NCBI GenBank assembly: GCA_948144175.1
Contig: CANXME010002067.1
Coordinates: forward strand, 2,046,001-2,110,000
Reading direction: 5' to 3'
DNA length: 64,000 nucleotides
Origin: Closterium sp. NIES-65
Lineage: Eukaryota > Streptophyta > Zygnematophyceae > Desmidiales > Closteriaceae
The notes under the pieces were generated by a model. It saw only the letters and a list, made by a program, of their open reading frames with translations, searched no databases and was not told the DNA's origin. Position numbers and translations under genes: made by a program. Positions 33,672-44,712 of this stretch are shown here, in pieces (within the stretch, counting starts at the first letter, position 1; each line of letters opens with the position of its first letter).

Positions 33672-34245
33672 TAGGGTTGAGCAAGAGGCGAACACGAACG
33701 TGTTCTTGTTCGCCCCTGCACGAACACTGCCGTTCGGCGAACCAAACACTGTTCAATTCGCCGAACAACTTTAGCAAAAAAAGGTGTTCGCCGTTCGCCT
33801 GTTAAGGCGAACACCTTGTTGACGCAGGCGAACACGAACGTGTTCATGGCAAACACGTTCCTGTTCGCCCCGCGGACAGCATTCTTCATAATCACATCAG
33901 AGGGATGGTGAATTTGGGCATATTTACGGTTGGTTACGCAACTTTATTGTGTTATGGCGTCAATACTACCCTAAGGCGCCAGCCATCCTTAGACTAGACT
34001 AACCTAAGTGTACTTACTATTTTCGCTAAGTCCTCTCGGAAGAGGTGTTAATGGCGTGGTGTGTGGGGGGCGTGGTAGTAATGGATGCTGCTGCATAGCG
34101 AGACTATGTTTGAGCTCAAATTTGAGCTCAAACATTTTGCCCCGAGACCTAAATTTCAGGTGGCGGGAAAGTCGCGACGAATACATGCGTGTTCGTTTTT
34201 GCCCCGAAACGAACGAACACCTGTTCGGTTGTTTGAGGCGAGAAA
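33672..34245. mobile_element. hAT-like MITE, CGAACAC-type, one end clear
   Basis: The left end TAGGGTTGAGCAA resembles the ends of the MITE at 52924. The subterminal text is CGAACACGAACGTGTTCG-like at both sides (33690-33870 and about 34186-34240). The right terminal repeat is lost. The interior holds a perfect 30-bp palindrome at 34106-34135 with half-site ATGTTTGAGCTCAAA. Confidence 0.6.
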
Positions 34246-34452
34246 AAACCGCGTGAAATCTGCCACCACCTACAGACTACTCAACTTCGACTCCAACGGT
34301 TCCCCTCAGCTGCATCCTATGCTCCAACAGACGTGGCTATTGAACGAAGCCTTCCCTCCCCCTTAGAGCGCATGATCCCGTTCGCTGCAGCCACTCAGGT
34401 TTTTCACCTTTGTGCTATCTTCGGATTGACAATTAACACCATCTTGGATTCA

Positions 34453-35253
34453 CTAGCCTGCCCCGTGCGGGCCGACCCAACCCGACCCGGGTTAAAACCC
34501 GACCCGAGCATGGGACTCGGGCCGAGTCGGGTCGGGTTTCGGGTCAGCTTTGACCCGACCCGAAATCGGGTCGGGATTTGGGAAATCGGGTCGGGTCTGA
34601 CCCCGAACACAATCTATGTCAAGGGTAATTTTTTCCCCTCGACATCAATTCAACACCGCAAACCTAATATCTTTCCTTCAGCGACCTAAGGCACCTAGGA
34701 ACCATAACTACGTAGTTTGCAGCCAAAGAATGATGCGACAACTTAGAAGTCGACTTTGTTGAGAGGCTCAATGTCGAGAGATCTATAAAGAGAGGGAGGG
34801 GAGGGGTTGGGAATGGTAGATTTAGTGCGGTAAGGAGTGGTGAGCAGTGGCGAACTGGTTGGAAATATTTGTTCAACACAATCGTCGGAAACGAGTGCCA
34901 AGGCGAAACTCCCAATCTCCACCAGATCGAACAGCGAAATTGACGATTTGCATAGTTACGCCAACGAACTAACTGATCTGCGCAGATCGGTGGGCGAAAG
35001 CGCCGTTTTTCGCAGATCGGCGGACGAAAGCGCCGATCTGCACAGAGCGCGGGCGAAATCGGGTTTCCTGACCCGACCCAACTCGGCCCGAGCCGAAGTC
35101 GGGTCGGGGTCGGCCCGGCCCTGTACCCCCGGGTCGGGTCAGGGTATTCAACATCCTGGCCCGAGGCTGGCCCGACCCGACCCGGCCCGGAACCCGCTCG
35201 GCCCAGCCAAATCGGGTCGGGCCAGGTTGGGCGGGCCAAATGCTCATCTCTAG
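34453..35253. mobile_element. Non-autonomous hAT-like element, GGGTCGG-type
   Basis: The left side begins TAGCCTGCCCCG, like the autonomous hAT at 35437 with part of the terminal repeat deleted. The right end is TGCTCATCTCTA, the complement of a TAGAGATGAGCA terminus. GGGTCGG repeats fill both sides (34470-34610, 35060-35240). I could not match a target duplication. Confidence 0.6.
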
Positions 35254-36113
35254 CTATTCTTGTTACCGGGAGTGGAGTGTTGGCCCTGCACTCGCTTGGG
35301 CAATGCCGATGACTTGGATGAATGTACGCGAGAAGCAGCCGACCGTTCACAGTGAGGGAGCTGCTCGACGGGCTTCGTTGAGCTGCAGGGATCACTGTGG
35401 TGTTGCCGTCGACCAGGGGTGCTCGATGGTTGCAGCTAGGCATGATCATCCTGCCCCGGCGGGTCGGGCCGACCCGACCCGACCCGGGTTTTGACCCGGG
35501 TCGGGTCAGACATTTTGAAGCGTTGACCCGGGCGGGTCGGGTCGGGTTTACCCGGCAGGGTCGGGCCGACCCGACACCCGAAACCGGGTCGGGTCGGGTC
35601 GGGTCAGTTTTTGACCCGAAATTTGACCCGACTCGAAATCGGGTACCGCGCCCTAAGTCGGGTCGGGCATTTGGCCCGACCCGAGTTTCCCTCCCTCGAC
35701 AATTCGAAGTAAAGCAGATCGCCGAAGTCAATGTCTAGGGTTTTTTTTTTCCCTCGACATTGACTTCGATCTGCTATACCTAGGCAGCTAGCACTCTCTA
35801 ACTTAGCTCGTTCTTAACCTCTATAACTCTCTAAACCAGCGCCCATGTTTAGGAACCCTATTTCATGTGGTTCAATGTTGGCGGAATGGAGTTCTTAGCC
35901 TAGCGTGACCAACCACAGATTTTCGATTTTATAGACCTACTTATTCCACGCTCTCACACACGACTAAACTCTGGCCCCGCGTTCAAATCGCCCACTTCGC
36001 GCCTACCACGCCCGCATCTTTAGGGACGCGACCCCCAATTGTCTAGGCCTGCGCCATTACAAAAACGTCGCGACTCCAAGGTCCGAAACGTAATCGACGC
36101 CGCTTGCACGCGA

Positions 36114-39100
36114 ATGGAGGGGGAAGAAGACAGCTCACGGGCTATTCCTGGGGCTTCACTTGGAGGCCTCCCGACACCGGCCTCCAGGGCCAGTTTTCGC
36201 TTGGGGAGCGTCTTCAATGGGCAGGAAATTGGGTGGGACGATGCAATCGCGACGAGGAGGCGTGAAGAGGTGCGGGAATGGGAGTCTCTAGGACCTGGCC
36301 CGGTGACGGAGGAGCAAGGAACACGGGGAAAGGAGAAGGACCCGGATTGGAGGCCGGCTCCGGGGGAGGCGGCCGGCACGAGTGGAGGATCGGGTGATGA
36401 GGGTTGGGGAGGGAGAGGAGCGGGCCAGGCTGGTGGCAGTGGCGCGCGTGGCAGCGGTGCAGCAGCAAAGAGGCCACGCCCGAGTGGGCCTGTGGGGTCG
36501 GGAGCTGGAGGGGCCGGGCCGGCGTCGAATTCGCAGCCGCAGGGGGCAGCCGCGGGTGGTTCTGAGGGGTCGGGCGCAGCAGGGGCAGGTACCTCCGCCG
36601 TTGCGGCAGGTGGTGCACCTTTGGGTGGGTCTACGGGGGCTGGAGCTGCTGCTGTGATTGCAAGCCAGAGGTCCGACAGGGCGGGCAGGACCCCTACCGA
36701 CGAGGAGCTGGACCCATGGACTGAGGAGGTGCTTAGGAATGCAGAACCCGGCCTGGTTCGTGGCATGTTCAGTGAGGAGGATGTGAACGAGGCTAGGAAT
36801 TGCAAGATTTGCAAGAAGAAGATTAGCTGGAAAGGTAGTTGCACGAGCACGGGGAAGAGACACCTCAAGAGGAGCCACTACCCCAGTCTGCAGATCTGGT
36901 GTCGGCGTTTCAAGGATCCAAACAAGCCAGACAACCTGACGTTTCCCGATGGGGGATGGGGTCCGGATGTCCCCGACCAGACAGCGTGGCCTTGGGAGCA
37001 TGCAGCCACGTGGCCCAGGATTGTACAGACACCAGACAGCGCTGTGACTGGCGGATCCGAGGCTGGTGGGAGTAGGCAGATGAGCATGGCCGCATTCGTC
37101 ACGCCGCGTGTTCATGGCCAGCAGCTGCGCGAGGGATTGGTGCTGCTATTTGCGGCAGCTGACCTTCCGTTTCGACTTGTTGAGTGTCGCGAGGTGAGTG
37201 ACGCCGTTCTCTTGCCGTTGGTCATGTTCATCTTCGTATTGAGGTGGTCATATTCGTACAGGGCAGCCGCACTGCATTCTGTTGGCTAATCCCGAAGCAT
37301 CTTCATAATCCTTTTACCGACATCCTTTGACTCCTGCGTTACAGTTCAAAGCATTTGTCCAGATGCTGAACCCGGGAGCTGCGCTACTGCTCGGCTCACG
37401 CCATCGCTTGGCACGGGACATGCAGGCATACGGGGAGGCTGCTCGGGAGGACGTGCGGCAGCTACTGGTGGGTGATGGCCTGGCGGGAAGGATGTCCCTC
37501 ACCTTTGACATCTGGACCGGTGAGAACAACGTGGCCTTCATGGGGGTGACTGCCCACTATGTCACCAGCGATTTCCAGCTAAAACAGGCTGTTATAGACT
37601 TCAGGGAGCTTAAGGGCTCTCATACGGGGGACTTGATAGCCGATGAGCTGGAGGAGGTGTTGAGGGAGTGGGGCTTGGAGAAGATGCTGTTCGCCGTGAC
37701 GTGTGACAACGCCGAGAACAACAGCAGGGCGATGCGTCTGCTGGCCGGTGTACCTGACGCCAGGCCGGGCTCACGGCCCAGGCACCCACCACTGCTCAGT
37801 CGCTGGAGGCACTTCAGGTACTATGGGGCTGTCTCCGTAAGGGTATGCTATAAACTGTTGGCGTAGTCCACCATGTTTGTTATGGCAGTGCTCATGTGGT
37901 ACAGTGACATTAAGGTTGTGCACAATGCATTGCCCCAACAGGTGCATGGCGCACGTCGTCAACCTTGCAGTGCAAGCTGCACTGAAGGTTGACGAGGTGG
38001 CCGAGCCACTCAAGAGGCTGCGAGACGTGGCGAACTACATCGGCTGGTCCACACTGCGCACAGATCGTTTCTTCGAGCTCCAGAAGGGATACGCGGCGAC
38101 CCGGCCCCAGGGTCCTCCAGGTTCTCGGCGACCATCGGGTCCGTTGCGTTTGATCGTGGACTGCGTGACGAGATGGGGTTCTACACTCCACATGGTGAAC
38201 AGGGGCTTCGAGCTGCGCATGCCCATTGCCATGTTTTTCGACGATTCAGATGTACGTATGGTTGGATTCACATGCATGTGCCACAATCCCATGCATGTGC
38301 CACCATCCCATGCATGCATGTGCCACCATCCCATGCGTGCATGTGCCACAATCCCATGCATGTGCCACCATCCCATGCATGCATGTCCCACCATCCCATG
38401 CATGTGCCACCATCCCATGCATGCATGTGCCACCATCCTATGCGTGCATGTGCCACAATCCCATGCATGTGCCACCATCCCATGCATGCATGTCCCACCA
38501 TCCCATGCATGTGCCACCATCCCATGCATGCATGTGCCACCATCCCATGCGTGCATGTGCCACCATCCCATGCATGCATGTGCCACAATCCCATGCATGT
38601 GCCACCATCCCATGCATGCATGTGCCACCATCCCATGCATGCATGTGCCACCATCCCATGCATGTGCCACCATCCCATGCATGCATGTCCCACCATCCCA
38701 TGCATGTGCCACCATCCCATGCATGCATGTGCCACCATCCCATGCGTGCATGTGCCACCATCCCATGCATGCATGTGCCACAATCCCATGCATGTGCCAC
38801 CATCCCATGCATGCATGTCCCACCATCCCATGCATGCATGTGCCACCATCCTATGCATGTGCCACCATCCCATGCATGCATGTCCCACCATCCCATGCAT
38901 GCATGTCCCACCATCCCATGCATGTGCCACCATCCCATGCATGCATGTGCCACCATCCCATGCGTGCATGTGCCACCATCCCATGCATGTGCCACCATCC
39001 CATGCATGTGCCACCATCCCATGCATGCATGTGCCACCATCCCATGCATGCATGTCCCACCATCCCATGCATGTGCCACCATCCCATGCATGTGCCACAA

Positions 39101-40094
39101 TCCCATACTGTGCCTCCATCTTTACAACCCATGTGACCCATACCAGTCATCCATCAGCAAGGAGACTAAGAAGGCGTGGGACGCCATCAGGTTGACGGAT
39201 GCGCACTGGGACGACTTCGCCGAGCTCCGAGACTTCCTCACCCCATTCGAGCAAGTCACCCTCTTCGCCGAGGGTTCTCTGTACCCTACCCTCTCAGCCG
39301 TTGTACCGCAGTACAACGCGCTGATTGATCTGCAGGAGAAGGCACAGCGCACTCCTGGCATCTCCCCTCTGCGCTCATCGCTGATCACTGCTGCTCTGAG
39401 CAAGCTGGAGCGACACATGGGGGGTGTGAGCGAGGAGGCAGCGATAGCCACTTTCTTGGACCCGCGCCAGAAGCTCGCGCCCTTCAAGCACCGAGTCAGG
39501 GCAGCAGAGGGGAATTCGAGAGGGACAACACTGGAGCTAGGACCTGATAGGGTGAAGGCCCTGGTACGAGCGCGCCTTCCAGAGTACCAGGCAGCCAGCA
39601 CCACGGCGCTGCGAGATGGTGGGGAGGTGACTAGTGCGAGGGGTGCAGGGGTGCATGCGTCGGCAGGGGGTGGGGCTGTGGATGCATCGGCAAATGTCAG
39701 CATCCAGTCTCAGTTGTTCGCTGCGTGGGACGCCATGGAGGCCGAAGAGGGGGAGGATCTACAGGATGAGGTGGATCAGTACCTGGCAGAGGGGAGGCAG
39801 AGAGGTGGAAGCGCATTGGAGTATTGGCGCAGCAGGGAGACACTGAAGGGCTTGAGGGCGATGGCTAAAGATTATCAGGGGGTACCGGCTTCGTCAGCAG
39901 CGAGTGAGCGCGCATTCTCACAGAGCAGGAACATCATTACTTGGCAGCGACACCGACTGGCAGCTGGCCAAGTGCGTGCTTCCATGCTGATTAAGACGTG
40001 GCAGGACCACCACCCTTCGGGGACTCTCGCTCCCAAGGGCACCTCAACGGCCAATCCCACCCTGGGAGTGGAGGATGAATCGATGGGGTTGTGA
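36114..40094 (+). CDS. hAT transposase, four exons, 936 residues
   Basis: Exons 36114-37193, 37345-37817, 37942-38251 and 39147-40094 join with GT-AG borders and phases 0, 2 and 0, giving 2811 nt without a stop. From the N-terminus: a disordered Gly/Ala/Pro-rich stretch (about 60-200), a BED zinc finger with C230, C233, H250, H255 (DNA binding), the RNase-H-like catalytic core (D415 in FDIWTG, D481 in VTCDNAENN, then WRHFRCMAHVVNLAV across the exon 2/3 border), and the hAT C-terminal dimerisation region (SALEYW...SSAASERAFSQSRN). The catalytic Glu is expected in exon 4 but I do not assign it. ATG at 36114 is the first in frame. The third intron (895 bp) is mostly minisatellite. Confidence 0.93.
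38262..39112. repeat. 19/23-bp minisatellite inside a transposase intron
   Basis: About 40 units alternate between 19 bp (CATGCATGTGCCACCATCC) and 23 bp with one extra CATG. Variants GTCCCACC and CATGCGTG recur in a higher-order pattern. It fills almost all of intron 3 of the hAT transposase (38252-39146). Open frames rich in CMCHHPMHA on both strands are artefacts. Confidence 0.95.
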
Positions 40095-40573
40095 TATTTG
40101 TTCGTAATTGATGCTCATGCCCTTAACTTCATCAGATAACGTGATCGGACCAAAACTTGATTGGTTCTTATTCCTGTGCGTCGAACTACTAGTTGACTCC
40201 GTTAGCTTTTAGGCCTTTGTAGGTTTTTTCCAAACACGTGTAACAGTTTACGCAACTTTGAATAGTTAATTTACAGAAGGGAGGACGCTCATATAATAAT
40301 ATATTACACAAACATTCAGTCTTTGCAACACTGGACAGTAGTGAGGAAACCCCTACACACTGCATATGGGGTTCTGGCCCGACCCGACCCGACCCGGCCC
40401 CTACCCGACCCGACCCGGGGGGGGGTCAAGCCTGACCCGGCACCCGATACCCGGGTCGGGCCAGGATTCCTAGAAGTTCCGACCCGACCCGACCCGACCC
40501 GAAACCCGGCTGGCCCGCCCAAGTCGGGTCGGGTCGGGTCGGGTCGGGCCTAATGATCATGCCTAGTTGCAGC

Positions 40574-41485
40574 TGACTGGGCTGGTCGACGGATGGGCCG
40601 TCGACCAGGAGGAGCAGTTCGACGACGAGGTCGACGGAGCAGTTCGTCGACGTGACATGAGAGCAGCAGTCGACGAGGGGAGCTCGGCGACAGCAACTGC
40701 AGTGCTGGTTGACGGAGGGGTCCGATGACCAGGATGTTGCTCCACGGGAGCTGTGGTCGACGAGGGAGTCGTCAACCAGAGCACTGAGTGGACGACGAAC
40801 GCGTACAACTTCTGGTCAACTTTCCCCGAACAAGTCGACACCGACGTGGTGGTGTCCAGGTCGACCAGGTAACCTGTCCGGCGAGTTCTGCGGAGGCACA
40901 CGAACATCGTCGAGGTCGCGGCGACGAAGGCGAACTTCGGCTCGTCAGGCGCAGACCAGGTCCGGCGAGTTCTGCGGAGGCACACGAACGTCGTCGAGGT
41001 CGCGGCGACGAAGGCGAACTTCGGCTCGTCAGGCGCAGACCAGGTCCGACGGATGCACAACGGTGCAAGTCGGGCCAATCGTCTGAGCACATGTGCGAGC
41101 GTTTGGACTGCTGCCTTCTACGGGGCAACGCTGGACAGCCGCCCTGCTGCAGCGCTGGCACGCCGTCGACATGCAGTGTTGGCAGGTCGCCTTTCCGCAG
41201 TGCTGACGCGGCTCCTCTACGCAATGCTGGCAGATGGTCGACCAAGCTGTGCTAGCGGTCGACCGGGCTAGCTGCAGCATTGTTAGGTGTCTGTATAGTC
41301 ATTGTTGTCATTGTTTGTTGATTCATTCTGTAATGCGATCTTTGCCTATTGAAACTCTTGCCGATTTCTCCCGTGAATGTGCAAGTGCTAAGGAACTAAG
41401 CAAAGCTACGATCACTTCTGGTAGTTCGTGCCACCGCCCCCGTAGTCTAGCTCACTACTTTGTCGAGTGACTCTCCGCAATTCTG
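40574..41485. other. Distal part of interrupted LTR-X
   Basis: Continuation of the LTR-X whose start is at 35261-35436, aligning with 59610-60442. It includes the 84-bp duplication. No gene. Confidence 0.8.
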
Positions 41486-41641
41486 TCATTCGTTTTGCAC
41501 TGTAACACCGGATGTGGTTACAACCATTTGTAAAACGTAAACTTCTCTCCCCCAGTCCCTACTTTCACCAATAGCACAAATCAACAGTTTTCTCACCACA
41601 TTTTCCCTAAGCCTAATTAGTATCTCAATCTTCGCCTATAG

Positions 41642-42305
41642 TAGACATGAGCAAAAATCGAACCCTCGAGTCGAACCGAACAGTTTGTTTTTCGCAGAAA
41701 ATGTTCGGCCAAACATCTAAGTGTTCGGGGTGAACATGTTTGAGTGTTCGAAATTTTGTTGTCCAGGCACGTCAAACATCAAACATGTTCGCGTGTTTGA
41801 CGTGTCTAGGTCGCGTTCAAAGCCCAATGGCACTGGAAGGGGAGGGGCTTGAGGAGCAGGGACTGGAGAGGGTGTGCAGGGGGGTTGGGAGGCTGTGGAG
41901 GGGGAGGGAAGGGGCTTTAGAGGGGGGAAGAGGGCTGCTCGAACCGAAGACGTTCGTGTTTATTTGAGTGGTTTTTTCAATGCCTTCACACACAAACACC
42001 CAACAGTTTCAGACAACCTTCCTGACTGCCCGTGTCCAACATCCCCATACCTGTGACTGTAACAGAGGATGTCCCAAAACGAACACAAACAAGTTCGATG
42101 CGAACATGTTTGTGTTTCGGGACGAACACCTACATGTTCGGCTGTACGGGCGAACATCGAACACCCCTTTCAGTTGGAGGTGTTCGGCCGAACAAGAACG
42201 TGTTCGGTTCGCCCTTTGCTCCAGCCTACCTTACCCAACCCAACCAGAAGTTTGGTCGGGTCAGGTTGCCCAACCCGAACGGGTCGTATGCCCATGTCCA
42301 TTCGA
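41642..42305. mobile_element. hAT-like MITE, CGAAC-type, right end lost
   Basis: Left terminus TAGACATGAGCA, then CGAACC/GTTCGG subterminal text at 41660-41820 and again at 42080-42300. It shares the TAG-N3-TGAGCA terminal pattern with 21703 and 52924. I found no right terminal repeat or target duplication. Confidence 0.55.
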
Positions 42306-42329
42306 ACAAGGCATGAGAGATGAGCACAT

Positions 42330-42690
42330 CATCGTGATAGCTTGCACACGCTCTAATAGACGGGGTTGGAAGTGGGAGATGTTACGCCCAGATTTGAATG
42401 TCACACGAGGTGCCTATCTCTCAATAGGTGCCTTCAAGTAGGAGCACAAACGTTTTGTTCTTTACTTCAAATTAGATTTCGTACCACGTGGAACTCAATG
42501 GATACCATAAGACACGCTGTTCTAAATGTCACAGAAGCATGCAAACATGTATATACACCAAAGCAGAAATAGCATGAAAAATCAATTATGACTCGTGGAA
42601 AAAGTGGATAACCGAGTAATAAAATGTTGTTGAAGGAATGAATGGGAGCCATCCAAGCCAAAACTGAAGCGTTAATCAATTGACACTGAC
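42330..42690 (-). other. Duplicated intron module without its LRR exon
   Basis: GATGTTACGCCCAGATTTGA at about 42380 matches text flanking the LRR exons at 42691, 47578 and 52214, showing a further copy of the intron module. No LRR exon is visible in it. Confidence 0.55.
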
Positions 42691-42762
42691 AAGGATTCAA
42701 GGCTGCTCATATTGCCGAAGGTGGACGGAATAGAACCTTGCAATTTGTTATATGATAGATCC
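42691..42762 (-). CDS. LRR exon, 72 nt
   Basis: 72 nt, phase 2-2, between acceptor CTCCAG and donor GTCAGT. It encodes DLSYNKLQGSIPSTFGNM with all consensus positions. The flanks match those of the exons at 47578 and 52214. The donor is non-canonical beyond GT, so splicing strength is uncertain. Confidence 0.78.
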
Positions 42763-42954
42763 CTGGAGATAGAGAAGAGAGAGAGAAGGGAAGAGAGGGA
42801 TAGAGTAAGTAGATGGTGGGAGAGGGAAGTGGAAATGGAGGTTGAAAAAATCGTGAGACTTTACTGTGAAAGGCATTGTGGGAAGTCGAAGATGTTACTC
42901 CCAGATTTAAATGTGACGACAAGAATTGCCCATCCGAGTAGGTGCTTCCAAGAA

Positions 42955-43160
42955 AGTTTGAGCAAAAGGTAAATTCGAACAAGTTTGAGTCGAACGTAAA
43001 CAAACATTTACCTTGTTCGGTTCGCCTCGGAGCCTTTTTTTTTCCCTAGGAAAGGGTTAGTTTGTTCGAGGGTACAGTCAAACACTTTATTTCTTGCCTC
43101 GAACCCTATAGTGTTTGACTCGATTCGAGCTAGTTCGAGTTCGAGGCACCTTTTGCTATT
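42955..43160. mobile_element. Short MITE-like element
   Basis: AGCAAAAGGT at 42961-42970 is inverted as ACCTTTTGCT at 43148-43157, each followed inward by TTCGAAC-type text. About 200 bp, non-coding, with a T9 run inside. It is related in texture to the CGAAC-type hAT MITEs. Confidence 0.5.
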
Positions 43161-44700
43161 TTGATAGCCTTTACTATTGAATGGTCCAGCTAGTATGCAG
43201 ACGGACGTATGGGCTGCTGCTTAGGAGTCCTCTATTGCTGCAGCAATATAATTCTCGCTTTGGTACATAAGAAGAATGCGTTGGAAACTTGTAGACGTTC
43301 TCTTCATGAATCTCTATTTTCCAGCCAGGCATGAAGCAGCTGGAACCAATCACAAGATAGCTGTCAAGCCAAAGAATATTGAGCTGGACCAGACCAAGTT
43401 CGGCCATTCATACCTTCTTCTCCCTACCTATTACCAGTGAATGGTCTCTCCGTGGGCTCGTGTAGTTTTGAATGGCTCCTGTAGTCGACAACCCCGCCTT
43501 ACATTTTGTATTTTCTGCCTGGATATATATTACCCGTATTTGTGCGTACATACACGTGTGTTTACCTTTACGAGAAACACCATTATGACTACGGTGGGTT
43601 AAAAAATGTTCGAACCCAACTTAACCCTCCTTGGTAGCTGCCATGTCAACCTATGTGTTAAGAATCTACAGCCAAGGCTTTGATTTCCCTGATGCGGCGA
43701 GAGTGTACTTCGCCAAAAAAGTCGCGCGTCCAACAGACATTTTTTTTGAATTCCGTTTTACACCAGTACATTCTGTTTTACAACTGGAAAGCGTATTCCC
43801 GCAAGTGGCTTCATGAATATTCATAAGAATTCACGAATGCTCGCGAGAGGAGTCAGTAGAGGCGTTTGAAGGATATGCAGAATGAAGGCAAATTTTCAGA
43901 ACTGGCGAACCAAGACAAGTTAAGCAGAAGTTGGGCAAACATTTTCCAATGCAGTCCTGGCACAGTCCTAGAATGCAGTTACATAACTGTATGGTGTTTG
44001 CATTTCCTTGTGCTTAGTCTTCATTACAAATGTGTGCTTGTCTTGGGTTGTAGTCTTTCTTCTCAGTGAAAATTGCTCAATTGATGTATTTACACGAATA
44101 GTTATATCTGCACATGAGTCAATCGATCGTTTTAACACGAACCCCAGGACCCTTGGAGGTGACCGCGTGGAGATTACAGTGTGAGTTAATTGGTGTATAG
44201 AGCTTTCTAGATCCTAGTAGTAGTGAACACCACAAACATGCGATGAATTATGGACATGGCATGGTAAGCATAATACGAGAGGGGAGCGTGAAGATGCTGA
44301 GAGTTGAACCCGCAACCTATGAGAATAAAGCTGAGAAACTACCCACTCGGACACACTTGGTGCACATTGACCATCAAAGATGCAAAAGGACATGCGCATG
44401 CTTGCAACCCAGTGTCTTTCAGTAAACAAGACCGAGGGTGTGTTTCTTTGAAACTTACATTTAACTACTTCATCAAGGGTCAAATGGTGCCCTAATTTTG
44501 ACCGGCAAGTCCGCACATGAACCAGTCTAGTCCGTGCCTATGTTCCATCGGACGCGTCCAGCGTTTTTTACACCAGCGTTTGGACGGGGCGTCTAGACGC
44601 CGGACGCCCAGATTCCTCTACCCTGGACTCTCGCTGACGCTCGTCCACACAGGGCAAAAAATGTTTCCCGGGTAGGGTGCAAAAAGCCCTTGGTAGTAAG
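43161..44700. other. Intronic or intergenic, no gene recognised
   Basis: Segment 44370-44520 resembles 51010-51150 (CATCAAAG...GCAAAAG, GGTGCCCT), part of the duplicated LRR intron modules. Otherwise no coding signal. Confidence 0.4.
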
Positions 44701-44712
44701 CCAAAACAGGGG

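Larger units (their letters stand above)
35437..40565 (+). mobile_element. Complete, potentially autonomous hAT DNA transposon
   Basis: 5129 bp bounded by perfect 13-bp terminal inverted repeats TAGGCATGATCAT (35437-35449 and 40553-40565) and a perfect 8-bp target duplication GTTGCAGC (35429-35436, 40566-40573). Subterminal regions of 150-250 bp are packed with GGGTCGG/CCGACCC, the likely transposase-binding repeats. The left side holds a hairpin (arms 35713-35735 and 35756-35775, loop with a T10 run). The only gene is an intact four-exon transposase. Perfect ends, perfect target duplication and an uninterrupted gene point to recent insertion. The target was a solo LTR-X. Confidence 0.96.
35261..41479 (+). 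mobile_element. Solo LTR-X, interrupted by the hAT transposon
   Basis: It starts TGTTACCGGGAG at 35261 and ends GACTCTCCGCA at 41479, with perfect 5-bp target duplication ATTCT (35256-35260, 41480-41484). Removing the hAT insertion and one 8-bp duplication leaves about 1082 bp, matching the other LTR-X copies. An 84-bp unit is duplicated at 40876-40959 and 40960-41043 with one mismatch. Confidence 0.9.

Noticed and set aside
33672..35253. A single 1.6-kb MITE covering both the CGAACAC and GGGTCGG blocks
   Set aside because: Left and right termini differ and no 8-bp duplication matches; treated as two adjacent elements.
38035..39195. Open frames rich in CMCHHPMHA / GWWHMHAWDG on both strands
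   Set aside because: These are translations of the intronic minisatellite in the hAT gene; the hAT splice sites bracket the array.
44285..44350. tRNA-like text on the minus strand (GCGGGTTCAA, GAGTGGGTAG)
   Set aside because: It has box-A/B-like words, but the T-stem and acceptor stem do not pair.
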